NCBI GenBank assembly: GCA_963585895.1
Contig: OY757904.1
Span: 86,648,543-86,712,542, forward strand
Direction of reading: 5' to 3'
Source of the DNA: Sepioteuthis lessoniana
Lineage: Eukaryota > Mollusca > Cephalopoda > Myopsida > Loliginidae
DNA length: 64,000 nucleotides
In this document: piece by piece, positions 28,740-43,300 of the stretch
Layout of the letters: each line of letters begins with the position of its first letter
How positions within the stretch are numbered: the stretch's first letter is position 1
Notes under the pieces: model-generated
What the model was told of the DNA's origin: nothing
What the model saw: only the letters and a program-made list of their open reading frames with translations
Databases searched by the model: none
Program-made: the position numbers and the translations under genes

Positions 28740-31700
28740 TGAAAATACAGCTAATATGCCTACTTTTTTACAATGTTTGACTTTGTTTAGCTAGAATAAT
28801 CAGCAACGTTTTGTCCGTGCATTTTAGTTTAGTTAAACGTACAGAACGTAAACTCATGCAGATGTTCATCAGAAAATCGTGATTTACACTGTAATTGGAC
28901 CAAAAACCATTTTACTTTTCAGAATTTTCGATTACCTCTATTGTATAAATGATTTTTTTTTCATGATAATTCCCGTAGGTTTTCTGGTATAAATTTCAGT
29001 GTTTTTCGAAAGTTTCATTTATGTTAACGCATAATATCGTTTGCATATACATATGATAATGACTAAAAGTGTATTTGCAATGTTATTTACCTAATTTTAC
29101 ATACCAGTACAAAACTTTGAATTTTAACTAAAAGACGTATGAAAATACAGCTAATATGCCTACTTTTTTACAATGTTTGACTTTGTTTAGCTAGAATAAT
29201 CAGCAACGTTTTATCAGTGCTTTTTAGTTTAGTTAAACGTACAGAACGTAAACTCATGCAGATGTTCATCAGAAAATCGTGATTTACATGTAATTGAACC
29301 AAAAACCATTTTACTTTTAAGAATTTTCGATTAGCTCTATTGTATAAATAATTAGTATTTCATGATAATTCCCGTATGTTTTCTAGTATAAATTTCAGTG
29401 TTTTTAAAAGTTTCATTTATGTTAACGCATAATATCGTTTGCATATACATATGTTTATGACTAAAATGTATTTGCAATGTTATTTAACTAATTTTACATA
29501 CCAGTACAAAACTTTGAATTTTAACTAAAAGATGTATGAAAATACAGCTAATATGCCTACTTTTTTACAATGTTTGACTTTGTTTAGCTAGAATAATCAG
29601 CAACGTTTTATCAGTGCATTTTAGTTTTGTTTAACGTACAGAACGTAAACTCATGCAGATGTTTATCAGAAAATCGTGATTCACACTGTAATTGGACCAA
29701 AAACCATTTTACTTTTAAGAATTTTCGATTAGCTCTATTGTATAAATGATTAGTTTTTCATGATAATTCCCGTAGGTTTTCTGGTATAAATTTCAGTGTT
29801 TTTCTAAAGTTTCATTTATGTCAACGTATATATCGTTTGCATATACATATGTTTATGACTAAAAGTGTATTTGCAATGTTATTTACCTAATTTTACATAC
29901 CAGTACAAAACTTTGAATTTTAACTAAAAGACGTATGAAAATACAGCTAATATGCCTACTTTTTTACAATGTTAGACTTTGTTTAGCTAGAATAATCAGC
30001 AACGTTTTATCAGTGCATTATAGTTTTCTTTAACGTATAGAACGTAAACTCATGCGGATGCTTATCAGAAAATCGTGATTCACACTGTAATTATACCAAA
30101 AACCATTTTACTTTTAAGAATTTTCGATTACCTCTATTGTATAAATGATTTTTTTTTCATGATAATTCCCGTATGTTTTCTAGTATAAATTTCAGTGTTT
30201 TTCAAAAGTTTCGTTTATGTTAACGCATAATATCGTTTGCATATACATATGATAATGACTAAAAGTGTATTTGCAATGTTATTTACCTAATTTTACATAC
30301 CAGTACAAAACTTTGAATTTTAACTAAAAGACGTATGAAAATACAGCTAATATGCCTACTTTTTTACAATGTTTGACTTTGTTTAGCTAGAATAATCAGC
30401 AACGTTTTATCAGTGCTTTTTAGTTTAGTTAAACGTACAGAACGTAAACTCATGCAGATGTTCATCAGAAAATCGTGATTTACATGTAATTGAACCAAAA
30501 ACCATTTTACTTTTAAGAATTTTCGATTAGCTCTATTGTATAAATAATTAGTATTTCATGATAATTCCCGTATGTTTTCTAGTATAAATTTCAGTGTTTT
30601 TAAAAGTTTCATTTATGTTAACGCATAATATCGTTTGCATATACATATGTTTATGACTAAAATGTATTTGCAATGTTATTTAACTAATTTTACATACCAG
30701 TACAAAACTTTGAATTTTAACTAAAAGATGTATGAAAATACAGCTAATATGCCTACTTTTTTACAATGTTTGACTTTGTTTAGCTAGAATAATCAGCAAC
30801 GTTTTATCAGTGCATTTTAGTTTTGTTTAACGTACAGAACGTAAACTCATGCAGATGTTTATCAGAAAATCGTGATTCACACTGTAATTGGACCGAAAAC
30901 CATTTTACTTTTAAGAATTTTCGATTAGCTCTATTGTATAAATGATTAGTTTTTCATGATAATTCCCGTAGGTTTTCTGGTATAAATTTCAGTGTTTTTC
31001 TAAAGTTTCATTTATGTCAACGTATATATCGTTTGCATATACATATGTTTATGACTAAAAGTGTATTTGTAATGTTATATACCTAATTTTACATACCAGT
31101 ACAAAACTTTGAATTTTAACTAAAAGACGTATGAAAATACAGCTAATATGCCTACTTTTTTACAATGTTTGACTTTGTTTAGCTAGAATAATCAGCAACG
31201 TTTTGTCCGTGCATTTTAGTTTAGTTAAACGTACAGAACGTAAACTCATGCAGATGTTCATCAGAAAATCGTGATTTACACTGTAATTGGACCAAAAACC
31301 ATTTTACTTTTCAGAATTTTCGATTACCTCTATTGTATAAATGATTTTTTTTTCATGATAATTCCCGTAGGTTTTCTGGTATAAATTTCAGTGTTTTTCG
31401 AAAGTTTCATTTATGTTAACGCATAATATCGTTTGCATATACATATGATAATGACTAAAAGTGTATTTGCAATGTTATTTACCTAATTTTACATACCAGT
31501 ACAAAACTTTGAATTTTAACTAAAAGACGTATGAAAATACAGCTAATATGCCTACTTTTTTACAATGTTTGACTTTGTTTAGCTAGAATAATCAGCAACG
31601 TTTTATCAGTGCTTTTTAGTTTAGTTAAACGTACAGAACGTAAACTCATGCAGATGTTCATCAGAAAATCGTGATTTACATGTAATTGAACCAAAAACCA

Positions 31701-32326
31701 TTTTACTTTTAAGAATTTTCGATTAGCTCTATTGTATAAATAATTAGTATTTCATGATAATTCCCGTATGTTTTCTAGTATAAATTTCAGTGTTTTTAAA
31801 AGTTTCATTTATGTTAACGCATAATATCGTTTGCATATACATATGTTTATGACTAAAATGTATTTGCAATGTTATTTAACTAATTTTACATACCAGTACA
31901 AAACTTTGAATTTTAACTAAAAGATGTATGAAAATACAGCTAATATGCCTACTTTTTTACAATGTTTGACTTTGTTTAGCTAGAATAATCAGCAACGTTT
32001 TATCAGTGCATTTTAGTTTTGTTTAACGTACAGAACGTAAACTCATGCAGATGTTTATCAGAAAATCGTGATTCACACTGTAATTGGACCAAAAACCATT
32101 TTACTTTTAAGAATTTTCGATTAGCTCTATTGTATAAATGATTAGTTTTTCATGATAATTCCCGTAGGTTTTCTGGTATAAATTTCAGTGTTTTTCTAAA
32201 GTTTCATTTATGTCAACGTATATATCGTTTGCATATACATATGTTTATGACTAAAAGTGTATTTGCAATGTTATATACCTAATTTTACATAGCAGTACAA
32301 AACTTTGAATTTTAACTAAAAGATGT
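27543..32326 (+). repeat. Six-monomer HOR, 2392 bp period, two copies
   Basis: Units anchored at 27554, 27954, 28351, 28750, 29150 and 29547 recur at 29946, 30346, 30743, 31142, 31542 and 31939, a constant shift of 2392 bp. Distinctive members are the units at 28750 and 31142, both with acgttttgtccg, a T9 tract and gataatgac, and the units at 28351 and 30743, both with ggaccgaaaacc and gtatttgtaatg. Two of the six are the 397 bp type with tgctttttag. The last member of the second copy changes to ttatataccta and atagcag, so the copy boundary falls inside the monomer at 31939. Confidence 0.85.
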
Positions 32327-35300
32327 ATGAAAATACAGCTAATATGCCTACTTTTTTACAATGTTTGACTTTGTTTAGTTAGAATAATCAGCAACGTTTT
32401 ATCAGTGCATTTTAGTTTTGTTTAACGTACAGAACGTAAACTCATGCAGATGTTTATCAGAAAATCGTGATTCACACTGTAATTGGACCAAAAACCATTT
32501 TACTTTTAAGAATTTTCGATTAGCTCTATTGTATAAATGATTAGTTTTTCATGATAATTCCCGTAGGTTTTCTGGTATAAATTTCAGTGTTTTTCAAAAG
32601 TTTCATTTATGATAACGCATAATATTGTTTGCATATACATATGTTTATAACTAAAAGTGTATTTGCAATGTTATTTACCTAATTTTACATACCAGTACAA
32701 AACTTTGAATTTTAACTAAAAGACGTATAAAAATAGAGCTAATCTGCCTACTTTTTTACAATGTTAGACTTTGTTGAGCTAGAATAATCAGCAACGTTTT
32801 ATCAGTGCATTATAGTTTTCTTTAACGTATAGAACTTAAACTCATGCGGATGCTTATCAGAAAATCGTGATTCACACTGTAATTATACCAAAAACCATTT
32901 TACTTTTCAGAATTTTCGATTACCTCTATTGTATAAATGATTTTTTTTTCATGATAATTCCCGTATGTTTTCTAGTATAAATTTCAGTGTTTTTAAAAGT
33001 TTCATTTATGTTAACGCATAATATCGTTTGCATATACATATGATAATGACTAAAAGTGTATTTGCAATGTTATTTACCTAATTTTACATACCAGTACAAA
33101 ACTTTGAATTTTAACTAAAAGACGTATGAAAATACAGCTAATATGCCTACTTTTTTACAATGTTTGACTTTGTTTAGCTAGAATAATCAGCAACGTTTTA
33201 TCAGTGCTTTTTAGTTTAGTTAAACGTACAGAACGTAAACTCATGCAGATGTTCATCAGAAAATCGTGATTTACATGTAATTGAACCAAAAACCATTTTA
33301 CTTTTAAGAATTTTCGATTAGCTCTATTGTATAAATAATTAGTATTTCATGATAATTCCCGTATGTTTTCTAGTATAAATTTCAGTGTTTTTAAAAGTTT
33401 CATTTATGTTAACGCATAATATCGTTTGCATATACATATGTTTATGACTAAAATGTATTTGCAATGTTATTTAACTAATTTTACATACCAGTACAAAACT
33501 TTGAATTTTAACTAAAAGATGTATGAAAATACAGCTAATATGCCTACTTTTTTACAATGTTTGACTTTGTTTAGCTAGAATAATCAGCAACGTTTTATCA
33601 GTGCATTTTAGTTTTGTTTAACGTACAGAACGTAAACTCATGCAGATGTTTATCAGAAAATCGTGATTCACACTGTAATTGGACCAAAAACCATTTTACT
33701 TTTAAGAATTTTCGATTAGCTCTATTGTATAAATGATTAGTTTTTCATGATAATTCCCGTAGGTTTTCTGGTATAAATTTCAGTGTTTTTCTAAAGTTTC
33801 ATTTATGTCAACGTATATATCGTTTGCATATACATATGTTTATGACTAAAAGTGTATTTGCAATGTTATATACCTAATTTTACATACCAGTACAAAACTT
33901 TGAATTTTAACTAAAAGACGTATAAAAATAGAGCTAATATGCCTACTTTTTTACAATGTTTGACTTTGTTTAGTTAGAATAATCAGCAACGTTTTATCAG
34001 TGCATTTTAGTTTTGTTTAACGTACAGAACGTAAACTCATGCAGATGTTTATCAGAAAATCGTGATTCACACTGTAATTGGACCAAAAACCATTTTACTT
34101 TTAAGAATTTTCGATTAGCTCTATTGTATAAATGATTAGTTTTTCATGATAATTCCCGTAGGTTTTCTGGTATAAATTTCAGTGTTTTTCAAAAGTTTCA
34201 TTTATGATAACGCATAATATTGTTTGCATATACATATGTTTATAACTAAAAGTGTATTTGCAATGTTATTTACCTAATTTTACATACCAGTACAAAACTT
34301 TGAATTTTAACTAAAAGACGTATAAAAATAGAGCTAATCTGCCTACTTTTTTACAATGTTAGACTTTGTTGAGCTAGAATAATCAGCAACGTTTTATCAG
34401 TGCATTATAGTTTTCTTTAACGTATAGAACTTAAACTCATGCGGATGCTTATCAGAAAATCGTGATTCACACTGTAATTATACCAAAAACCATTTTACTT
34501 TTCAGAATTTTCGATTACCTCTATTGTATAAATGATTTTTTTTTCATGATAATTCCCGTATGTTTTCTAGTATAAATTTCAGTGTTTTTAAAAGTTTCAT
34601 TTATGTTAACGCATAATATCGTTTGCATATACATATGATAATGACTAAAAGTGTATTTGCAATGTTATTTACCTAATTTTACATACCAGTACAAAACTTT
34701 GAATTTTAACTAAAAGACGTATGAAAATACAGCTAATATGCCTACTTTTTTACAATGTTTGACTTTGTTTAGCTAGAATAATCAGCAACGTTTTATCAGT
34801 GCTTTTTAGTTTAGTTAAACGTACAGAACGTAAACTCATGCAGATGTTCATCAGAAAATCGTGATTTACATGTAATTGAACCAAAAACCATTTTACTTTT
34901 AAGAATTTTCGATTAGCTCTATTGTATAAATAATTAGTATTTCATGATAATTCCCGTATGTTTTCTAGTATAAATTTCAGTGTTTTTAAAAGTTTCATTT
35001 ATGTTAACGCATAATATCGTTTGCATATACATATGTTTATGACTAAAATGTATTTGCAATGTTATTTAACTAATTTTACATACCAGTACAAAACTTTGAA
35101 TTTTAACTAAAAGATGTATGAAAATACAGCTAATATGCCTACTTTTTTACAATGTTTGACTTTGTTTAGCTAGAATAATCAGCAACGTTTTATCAGTGCA
35201 TTTTAGTTTTGTTTAACGTACAGAACGTAAACTCATGCAGATGTTTATCAGAAAATCGTGATTCACACTGTAATTGGACCAAAAACCATTTTACTTTTAA

Positions 35301-35516
35301 GAATTTTCGATTAGCTCTATTGTATAAATGATTAGTTTTTCATGATAATTCCCGTAGGTTTTCTGGTATAAATTTCAGTGTTTTTCTAAAGTTTCATTTA
35401 TGTCAACGTATATATCGTTTGCATATACATATGTTTATGACTAAAAGTGTATTTGCAATGTTATTTACCTAATTTTACATACCAGTACAAAACTTTGAAT
35501 TTTAACTAAAAGACGT
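32327..35516 (+). repeat. Four-monomer HOR, 1595 bp period, second locus
   Basis: The same four-type order seen at 17963-21152 appears again, with anchors 32338, 32738, 33137, 33534 followed by 33933, 34333, 34732, 35129, again spaced 1595 bp. The last unit carries gttatttacc in place of gttatatacc and so leads into a different monomer. The presence of this HOR at two places about 14 kb apart with the six-monomer HOR between them points to insertion or exchange of blocks within the array. Confidence 0.8.
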
Positions 35517-37112
35517 ATGAAAATACAGCTAATATGCCTACTTTTTTACAATGTTAGACTTTGTTTAGCTAGAATAATCAGCAAAGTTTTATCAGTGCAT
35601 TATAGTTTTCTTTAACGTATAGAACGTAAACTCATGCGGATGCTTATCAGAAAATCGTGATTCACACTGTAATTATACCAAAAACCATTTTACTTTTAAG
35701 AATTTTCGATTACCTCTATTGTATAAATGATTTTTTTTTCATGATAATTCCCGTATGTTTTCTAGTATAAATTTCAGTGTTTTTCAAAAGTTTCGTTTAT
35801 GTTAACGCATAATATCGTTTGCATATACATATGATAATGACTAAAAGTGTATTTGCAATGTTATTTACCTAATTTTACATACCAGTACAAAACTTTGAAT
35901 TTTAACTAAAAGACGTATGAAAATACAGCTAATATGCCTACTTTTTTACAATGTTTGACTTTGTTTAGCTAGAATAATCAGCAACGTTTTATCAGTGCTT
36001 TTTAGTTTAGTTAAACGTACAGAACGTAAACTCATGCAGATGTTCATCAGAAAATCATGATTTACATGTAATTGAACCAAAAACCATTTTACTTTTAAGA
36101 ATTTTCGATTAGCTCTATTGTATAAATAATTAGTATTTCATGATAATTCCCGTATGTTTTCTAGTATAAATTTCAGTGTTTTTAAAAGTTTCATTTATGT
36201 TAACGCATAATATCGTTTGCATATACATATGTTTATGACTAAAATGTATTTGCAATGTTATTTAACTAATTTTACATACCAGTACAAAACTTTGAATTTT
36301 AACTAAAAGATGTATGAAAATACAGCTAATATGCCTACTTTTTTACAATGTTTGACTTTGTTTAGCTAGAATAATCAGCAACGTTTTATCAGTGCATTTT
36401 AGTTTTGTTTAACGTACAGAACGTAAACTCATGCAGATGTTTATCAGAAAATCGTGATTCACACTGTAATTGGACCGAAAACCATTTTACTTTTAAGAAT
36501 TTTCGATTAGCTCTATTGTATAAATGATTAGTTTTTCATGATAATTCCCGTAGGTTTTCTGGTATAAATTTCAGTGTTTTTCTAAAGTTTCATTTATGTC
36601 AACGTATATATCGTTTGCATATACATATGTTTATGACTAAAAGTGTATTTGCAATGTTATATACCTAATTTTACATAGCAGTACAAAACTTTGAATTTTA
36701 ACTAAAAGACGTATAAAAATAGAGCTAATATGCCTACTTTTTTACAATGTTTGACTTTGTTTAGTTAGAATAATCAGCAACGTTTTATCAGTGCATTTTA
36801 GTTTTGTTTAACGTACAGAACGTAAACTCATGCAGATGTTTATCAGAAAATCGTGATTCACACTGTAATTGGACCAAAAACCATTTTACTTTTAAGAATT
36901 TTCGATTAGCTCTATTGTATAAATGATTAGTTTTTCATGATAATTCCCGTAGGTTTTCTGGTATAAATTTCAGTGTTTTTCAAAAGTTTCATTTATGATA
37001 ACGCATAATATTGTTTGCATATACATATGTTTATAACTAAAAGTGTATTTGCAATGTTATTTACCTAATTTTACATACCAGTACAAAACTTTGAATTTTA
37101 ACTAAAAGACGT
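35517..37112 (+). repeat. Transition units at end of domain 1
   Basis: Four monomers anchored at 35528, 35928, 36325 and 36724 repeat domain 1 types: the T9-tract type, the 397 bp type with tgctttttag, the ggaccgaaaacc type ending atagcag, and the gataacgcataatattg type. After them the domain 1 markers stop: the T9 tract is last seen at about 35731-35739. No gene or insertion lies at the transition; the change is only in which monomer variants are used. Confidence 0.75.
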
Positions 37113-40100
37113 ATAAAAATAGAGCTAATATGCCTACTTTTTTACAATGTTTGACTTTGTTTAGCTAGAATAATCAGTAACGTTTTATCCGTGCATTTTA
37201 GTTTAGTTAAACGTACAGAACGTAAACTCATGCAGATGTTCATGAGAAAATCGTGATTTACACTGTAATTGGAACAAAAACCATTTTACTTTTAAGAATT
37301 TTCGATTACCTCTATAGTATAAATGATTAGTTTTTCATGATAATTCCCATAGGTTTTCTAGTATAAATTTCAGTGTTTTTCAAAAGTTTCATTTATGTAA
37401 ACGCATAATATCGTTTGCATATACATATGTTTATGACTAAAAGTGTATTTGCAATGTTATTTACCTAATTTTACATACCAGTACAAAACTTTGAATTTTA
37501 ACTAAAAGACGTATAAAAATAGAGCTAATATGCCTACTTTTTTACAATGTTAGACTTTGTTTAGCTAGAATAATCAGCAACGTTTTATCAGTGCATTTTA
37601 GTTTTCTTTAACGTATAGAACGTAAACTCATGCAGATGCTTATCAGAAAATCGAGATTCACACTGTAATTATACCAAAAACCATTTTACTTTTAAGAATT
37701 TTCGAGTAGCTCTATTGTATAAATGATTAGTATTTCATGATAATTCCCGTATGTTTTCTAGTATAAATTTCAGTGTTTTTCAAAAGTTTCGTTTATGTTA
37801 ACGCATAATATCTTTTGCATATACATACGTTTATGACTAAAAGTGTATTTGCAATGTTATTTACCTAATTTTACATACCAGTACAAAACTTTGAATTTTA
37901 ACTAAAAGACGTATAAAAATAGAGCTAATATGCTTACTTTTTAAAAATGTTTGACTTTGTTTAGTTAGAATAATCAGCAATGTTTTATCAGTGCATTTTA
38001 GTTTTGTTTAACCTACAGAACGTAAACTCATGCAGATGTTTATCAAAAAAAGGGAATTCACACTGTAATTGGACCAAAAACCATTTTACTTTTAAGAATT
38101 TTCGAGTAGCTCTATTGTATAAATGATTAGTTTTTCATGATAATTCCCGTATGTTTTCTAGTATAAATTTCAGTGTTTTTCAAAAGTTTCATTTATGTTA
38201 ACGCATAATATCGTTTGCATATACATATGTTTATGACTAAAAGTGTATTTGCAATGTTATATACCTAATTTTACATACCAGTACAAAACTTTGAATTTTA
38301 ACTAAAAGACGTATAAAAATAGAGCTAATATGCCTACTTTTTTACAATGTTTGACTTTGTTTAGTTAGAATAATCAGCAACGTGTTATCAGTGCATTTTA
38401 GTTTTGTTTAACGTACAGAACGTAAACTCATTCAGATGTTTATCAGAAAATCGTGATTCACACTGTAATTGGACCAAAAACCATTTTACTTTTAAGAATT
38501 TTCGATCAGCTCTATTGTATAAATGATTAGTATTTCATGATAATTCCCGTATGTTTTCTAGTATAAATTTCAGTGTTTTTCAAAAGTTTCATTTATGTTA
38601 ACGCATAATATCGTTTGCATATACATATGATAATGACTAAAAGTGTATTTGCAATGTTATTTACCTAATTTTACATACCAGTACAAAACTTTGAATTTTA
38701 ACTAAAAGACGTATAAAAATAGAGCTAATATGCCTACTTTTTTACAATGTTTGACTTTGTTTAGCTAGAATAATCAGCAACGTTTTATCAGTGCATTTTA
38801 GTTTTCTTTAACGTATAGAACGTATACTCATGCAGATGCTTATCAGAAAATCGTGATTCACACTGTAATTATACCAAAAACCATTTTACTTTTAAGAATT
38901 TTCGAGTAGCTCTATTGTATAAATGATTAGTATTTCATGATAATTCCCGTATGTTTTCTAGTATAAATTTCAGTGTTTTTCAAAAGTTTCGTTTATGTTA
39001 ACGCATAATATCGTTTGCATATACATATGTTTATGACTAAAAGCGTATTTGCAATGTTATTTACCTAATTTTACATACCAGTACAAAACTTTGAATTTTA
39101 ACTAAAAGACGTATGAAAATACAGCTAATATGCCTACTTTTTTACAATGTTTGACTTTGTTTAGCTAGAATAATCAGTAACGTTTTATCCGTGCATTTTA
39201 GTTTAGTTAAACGTACAGAACGTAAACTCATGCAGATGTTCATGAGAAAATCGTGATTTACACTGTAATTAGACCAAAAACCATTTTACTTTTAAGAATT
39301 TTCGATTACCTCTATAGTATAAATGATTAGTTTTTCATGATAATTCCCATAGGTTTTCTAGTATAAATTTCAGTGTTTTTCAAAAGTTTCATTTATGTAA
39401 ACGCATAATATCGTTTGCATATACATATGTTTATGACTAAAAGTGTATTTGCAATGTTATTTACCTAATTTTACATACCAGTACAAAACTTTGAATTTTA
39501 ACTAAAAGACGTATAAAAATAGAGCTAATATGCCTACTTTTTAAAAATGTTTGACTTTGTTTAGTTAGAATAATCAGCAATGTTTTATCAGTGCATTTTA
39601 GTTTTGTTTAACCTACAGAACGTAAACTCATGCAGATGTTCATCAAAAAAAGGGAATTCACACTGTAATTGGACCAAAAACCATTTTACTTTTAAGAATT
39701 TTCGATTAGCTCTATTGTATAAATGATTAGTTTTTCATGATAATTCCCGTAGGTTTTCTGGTATAAATTTCAGTGTTTTCCTAAAGTTTCATTTATGTCA
39801 ACGTATATATCGTTTTCATATACATATGTTTATGACTAAAAGTATATTTGCAATGTTATTTACCTAATTTTACATACCAGTACAAAACATTGAATTTTAA
39901 CTAAAAGACGTATAAAAATAGAGCTAATATGCCTACTTTTTTACAATGTTTGACTTTGTTTAGCTAGAATAATCAGCAACGTTTTATCAGTGCATTTTAG
40001 TTTTCTTTAACGTATAGAACGTATACTCATGCAGATGCTTATCAGAAAATCGTGATTCACACTGTAATTATACCAAAAACCATTTTACTTTTAAGAATTT

Positions 40101-40310
40101 TCGAGTAGCTCTATTGTATAAATGATTAGTATTTCATGATAATTCCCGTAGGTTTTCTGGTATAAATTTCAGTGTTTTTCTAAAGTTTCATTTATGTCAA
40201 CGTATATATCGTTTGCATATACATATGTTTATGACTAAAAGTGTATTTGCAATGTTATATACCTAATTTTACATACCAGTACAAAACTTTGAATTTTAAC
40301 TAAAAGACTT
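37113..40310 (+). repeat. Eight-monomer HOR, first copy (3198 bp)
   Basis: Anchors 37124, 37524, 37924, 38324, 38724, 39124, 39524, 39923. Distinctive members are the first (cagtaacg, gttcatgag, ttggaac), the second (tgttagac), the third (gcttactttttaaaaa with an A7-ggg-aattc variant) and the fourth (acgtgttatcag, tcattcagatg, ending gataatgac). The last three are the trimer types found again at 55 kb. The last unit is a hybrid, with the gtatactcatgcagatgc 5' part joined to a gtaggttttctgg 3' part. This block begins domain 2. Confidence 0.8.
38045..38059 (+). other. A7-GGG-AATTC variant marking a domain 2 monomer class
   Basis: The usual tatcagaaaatcgtgattcac is replaced by tatc, seven A, then gggaattcac, which creates an EcoRI-type gaattc site. 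The variant recurs near 39655, 41241, 43240, 47615, 52015, 53615, 55613, 56813 and 58013, always in monomers that also carry tactttttaaaaatg and aacctacag. I see it only after 37 kb, so it separates domain 2 from domain 1. Confidence 0.8.
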
Positions 40311-43300
40311 ATAAAAATAGAGCTAATATGCCTACTTTTTTACAATGTTTGACTTTGTTTAGCTAGAATAATCAGTAACGTTTTATCCGTGCATTTTAGT
40401 TTAGTTAAACGTACAGAACGTAAACTCATGCAGATGTTCATGAGAAAATCGTGATTTACACTGTAATTGGAACAAAAACCATTTTACTTTTAAGAATTTT
40501 CGATTACCTCTATAGTATAAATGATTAGTTTTTCATGATAATTCCCATAGGTTTTCTAGTATAAATTTCAGTGTTTTTCAAAAGTTTCATTTATGTAAAC
40601 GCATAATATCGTTTGCATATACATATGTTTATGACTAAAAGTGTATTTGCAATGTTATTTACCTAATTTTACATACCAGTACAAAACTTTGAATTTTAAC
40701 TAAAAGACGTATAAAAATAGAGCTAATATGCCTACTTTTTTACAATGTTAGACTTTGTTTAGCTAGAATAATCAGCAACGTTTTATCAGTGCATTTTAGT
40801 TTTCTTTAACGTATAGAACGTAAACTCATGCAGATGCTTATCAGAAAATCGTGATTCACACTGTAATTATACCAAAAACCATTTTACTTTTAAGAATTTT
40901 CGAGTAGCTCTATTGTATAAATGATTAGTATTTCATGATAATTCCCGTATGTTTTCTAGTATAAATTTCAGTGTTTTTCAAAAGTTTGTTTATGTTAACG
41001 CATAATATCTTTTGCATATACATACGTTTATGACTAAAAGTGTATTTGCAATGTTATTTACCTAATTTTACATACCAGTACAAAACTTTGAATTTTAACT
41101 AAAAGACGTATAAAAATAGAGCTAATATGCTTACTTTTTAAAAATGTTTGACTTTGTTTAGTTAGAATAATCAGCAATGTTTTATCAGTGCATTTTAGTT
41201 TTGTTTAACCTACAGAACGTAAACTCATGCAGATGTTTATCAAAAAAAGGGAATTCACACTGTAATTGGACCAAAAACCATTTTACTTTTAAGAATTTTC
41301 GAGTAGCTCTATTGTATAAATGATTAGTTTTTCATGATAATTCCCGTATGTTTTCTAGTATAAATTTCAGTGTTTTTCAAAAGTTTCATTTATGTTAACG
41401 CATAATATCGTTTGCATATACATATGTTTATGACTAAAAGTGTATTTGCAATGTTATATACCTAATTTTACATACCAGTACAAAACTTTGAATTTTAACT
41501 AAAAGACGTATAAAAATAGAGCTAATATGCCTACTTTTTTACAATGTTTGACTTTGTTTAGTTAGAATAATCAGCAACGTGTTATCAGTGCATTTTAGTT
41601 TATTTTAACGTACAGAACGTAAACTCATTCAGATGTTTATCAGAAAATCGTGATTCACACTGTAATTGGACCAAAAACCATTTTACTTTTAAGAATTTTC
41701 GATCAGCTCTATTGTATAAATGATTAGTATTTCATGATAATTCCCGTATGTTTTCTAGTATAAATTTCAGTGTTTTTCAAAAGTTTCATTTATGTTAACG
41801 CATAATATCGTTTGCATATACATATGATAATGACTAAAAGTGTATTTGCAATGTTATTTACCTAATTTTACATACCAGTACAAAACTTTGAATTTTAACT
41901 AAAAGACGTATAAAAATAGAGCTAATATGCCTACTTTTTTACAATGTTTGACTTTGTTTAGCTAGAATAATCAGCAACGTTTTATCAGTGCATTTTAGTT
42001 TTCTTTAACGTATAGAACGTAAACTCATGCAGATGCTTATCAGAAAATCGTGATTCACACTGTAATTTGACCAAAAACCATTTTGCTTTTAAGAATTTTC
42101 GATTAGCTCTATTGTATAAATGATTAGTTTTTCATGATAATTCCCGTAGGTTTTCTAGTATAAATTTCAGTGTTTTTCAAAAGTTTCATTCATGTTAACG
42201 TATATATCGTTTTCATATACATATGTTTATGACTAAAAGTATATTTGCAATGTTATTTACCTAATTTTACATACCAGTACAAAACTTTGAATTTTAACTA
42301 AAAGACGTATAAAAATAGAGCTAATATGCCTACTTTTTTACAATGTTTGACTTTGTTTAGCTAGAATAATCAGCAACGTTTTATCAGTGCATTTTAGTTT
42401 TCTTTAACGTATAGAACGTATACTCATGCAGATGCTTATCAGAAAATCGTGATTCACACTGTAATTATACCAAAAACCATTTTACTTTTAAGAATTTTCG
42501 AGTAGCTCTATTGTATAAATGATTAGTATTTCATGATAATTCCCGTATGTTTTCTAGTATAAATTTCAGTGTTTTTCAAAAGTTTCGTTTATGTTAACGC
42601 ATAATATCGTTTGCATATACATATGTTTATGACTAAAAGTGTATTTGCAATGTTATTTACCTAATTTTACATACCAGTACAAAACTTTGAATTTTAACTA
42701 AAAGACGTATGAAAATACAGCTAATATGCCTACTTTTTTACAATGTTTGACTTTGTTTAGCTAGAATAATCAGTAACGTTTTATCCGTGCATTTTAGTTT
42801 AGTTAAACGTACAGAACGTAAACTCATGCAGATGTTCATGAGAAAATCGTGATTTACACTGTAATTAGACAAAACCATTTTACTTTTAAGAATTTTCGAT
42901 TACCTCTATAGTATAAATGATTAGTTTTTCATGATAATTCTCATAGGTTTTCTAGTATAAATTTCAGTGTTTTTCAAAAGTTTCATTTATGTAAACGCAT
43001 AATATCGTTTGCATATACATATGTTTATGACTAAAAGTGTATTTGCAATGTTATTTACCTAATTTTACATACCAGTACAAAACTTTGAATTTTAACTAAA
43101 AGACGTATAAAAATAGAGCTAATATGCCTACTTTTTAAAAATGTTTGACTTTGTTTAGTTAGAATAATCAGCAATGTTTTATCAGTGCATTTTAGTTTTG
43201 TTTAACCTACAGAACGTAAACTCATGCAGATGTTTATCAAAAAAAGGGAATTCACACTGTAATTGGACCAAAAACCATTTTACTTTTAAGAATTTTCGAT

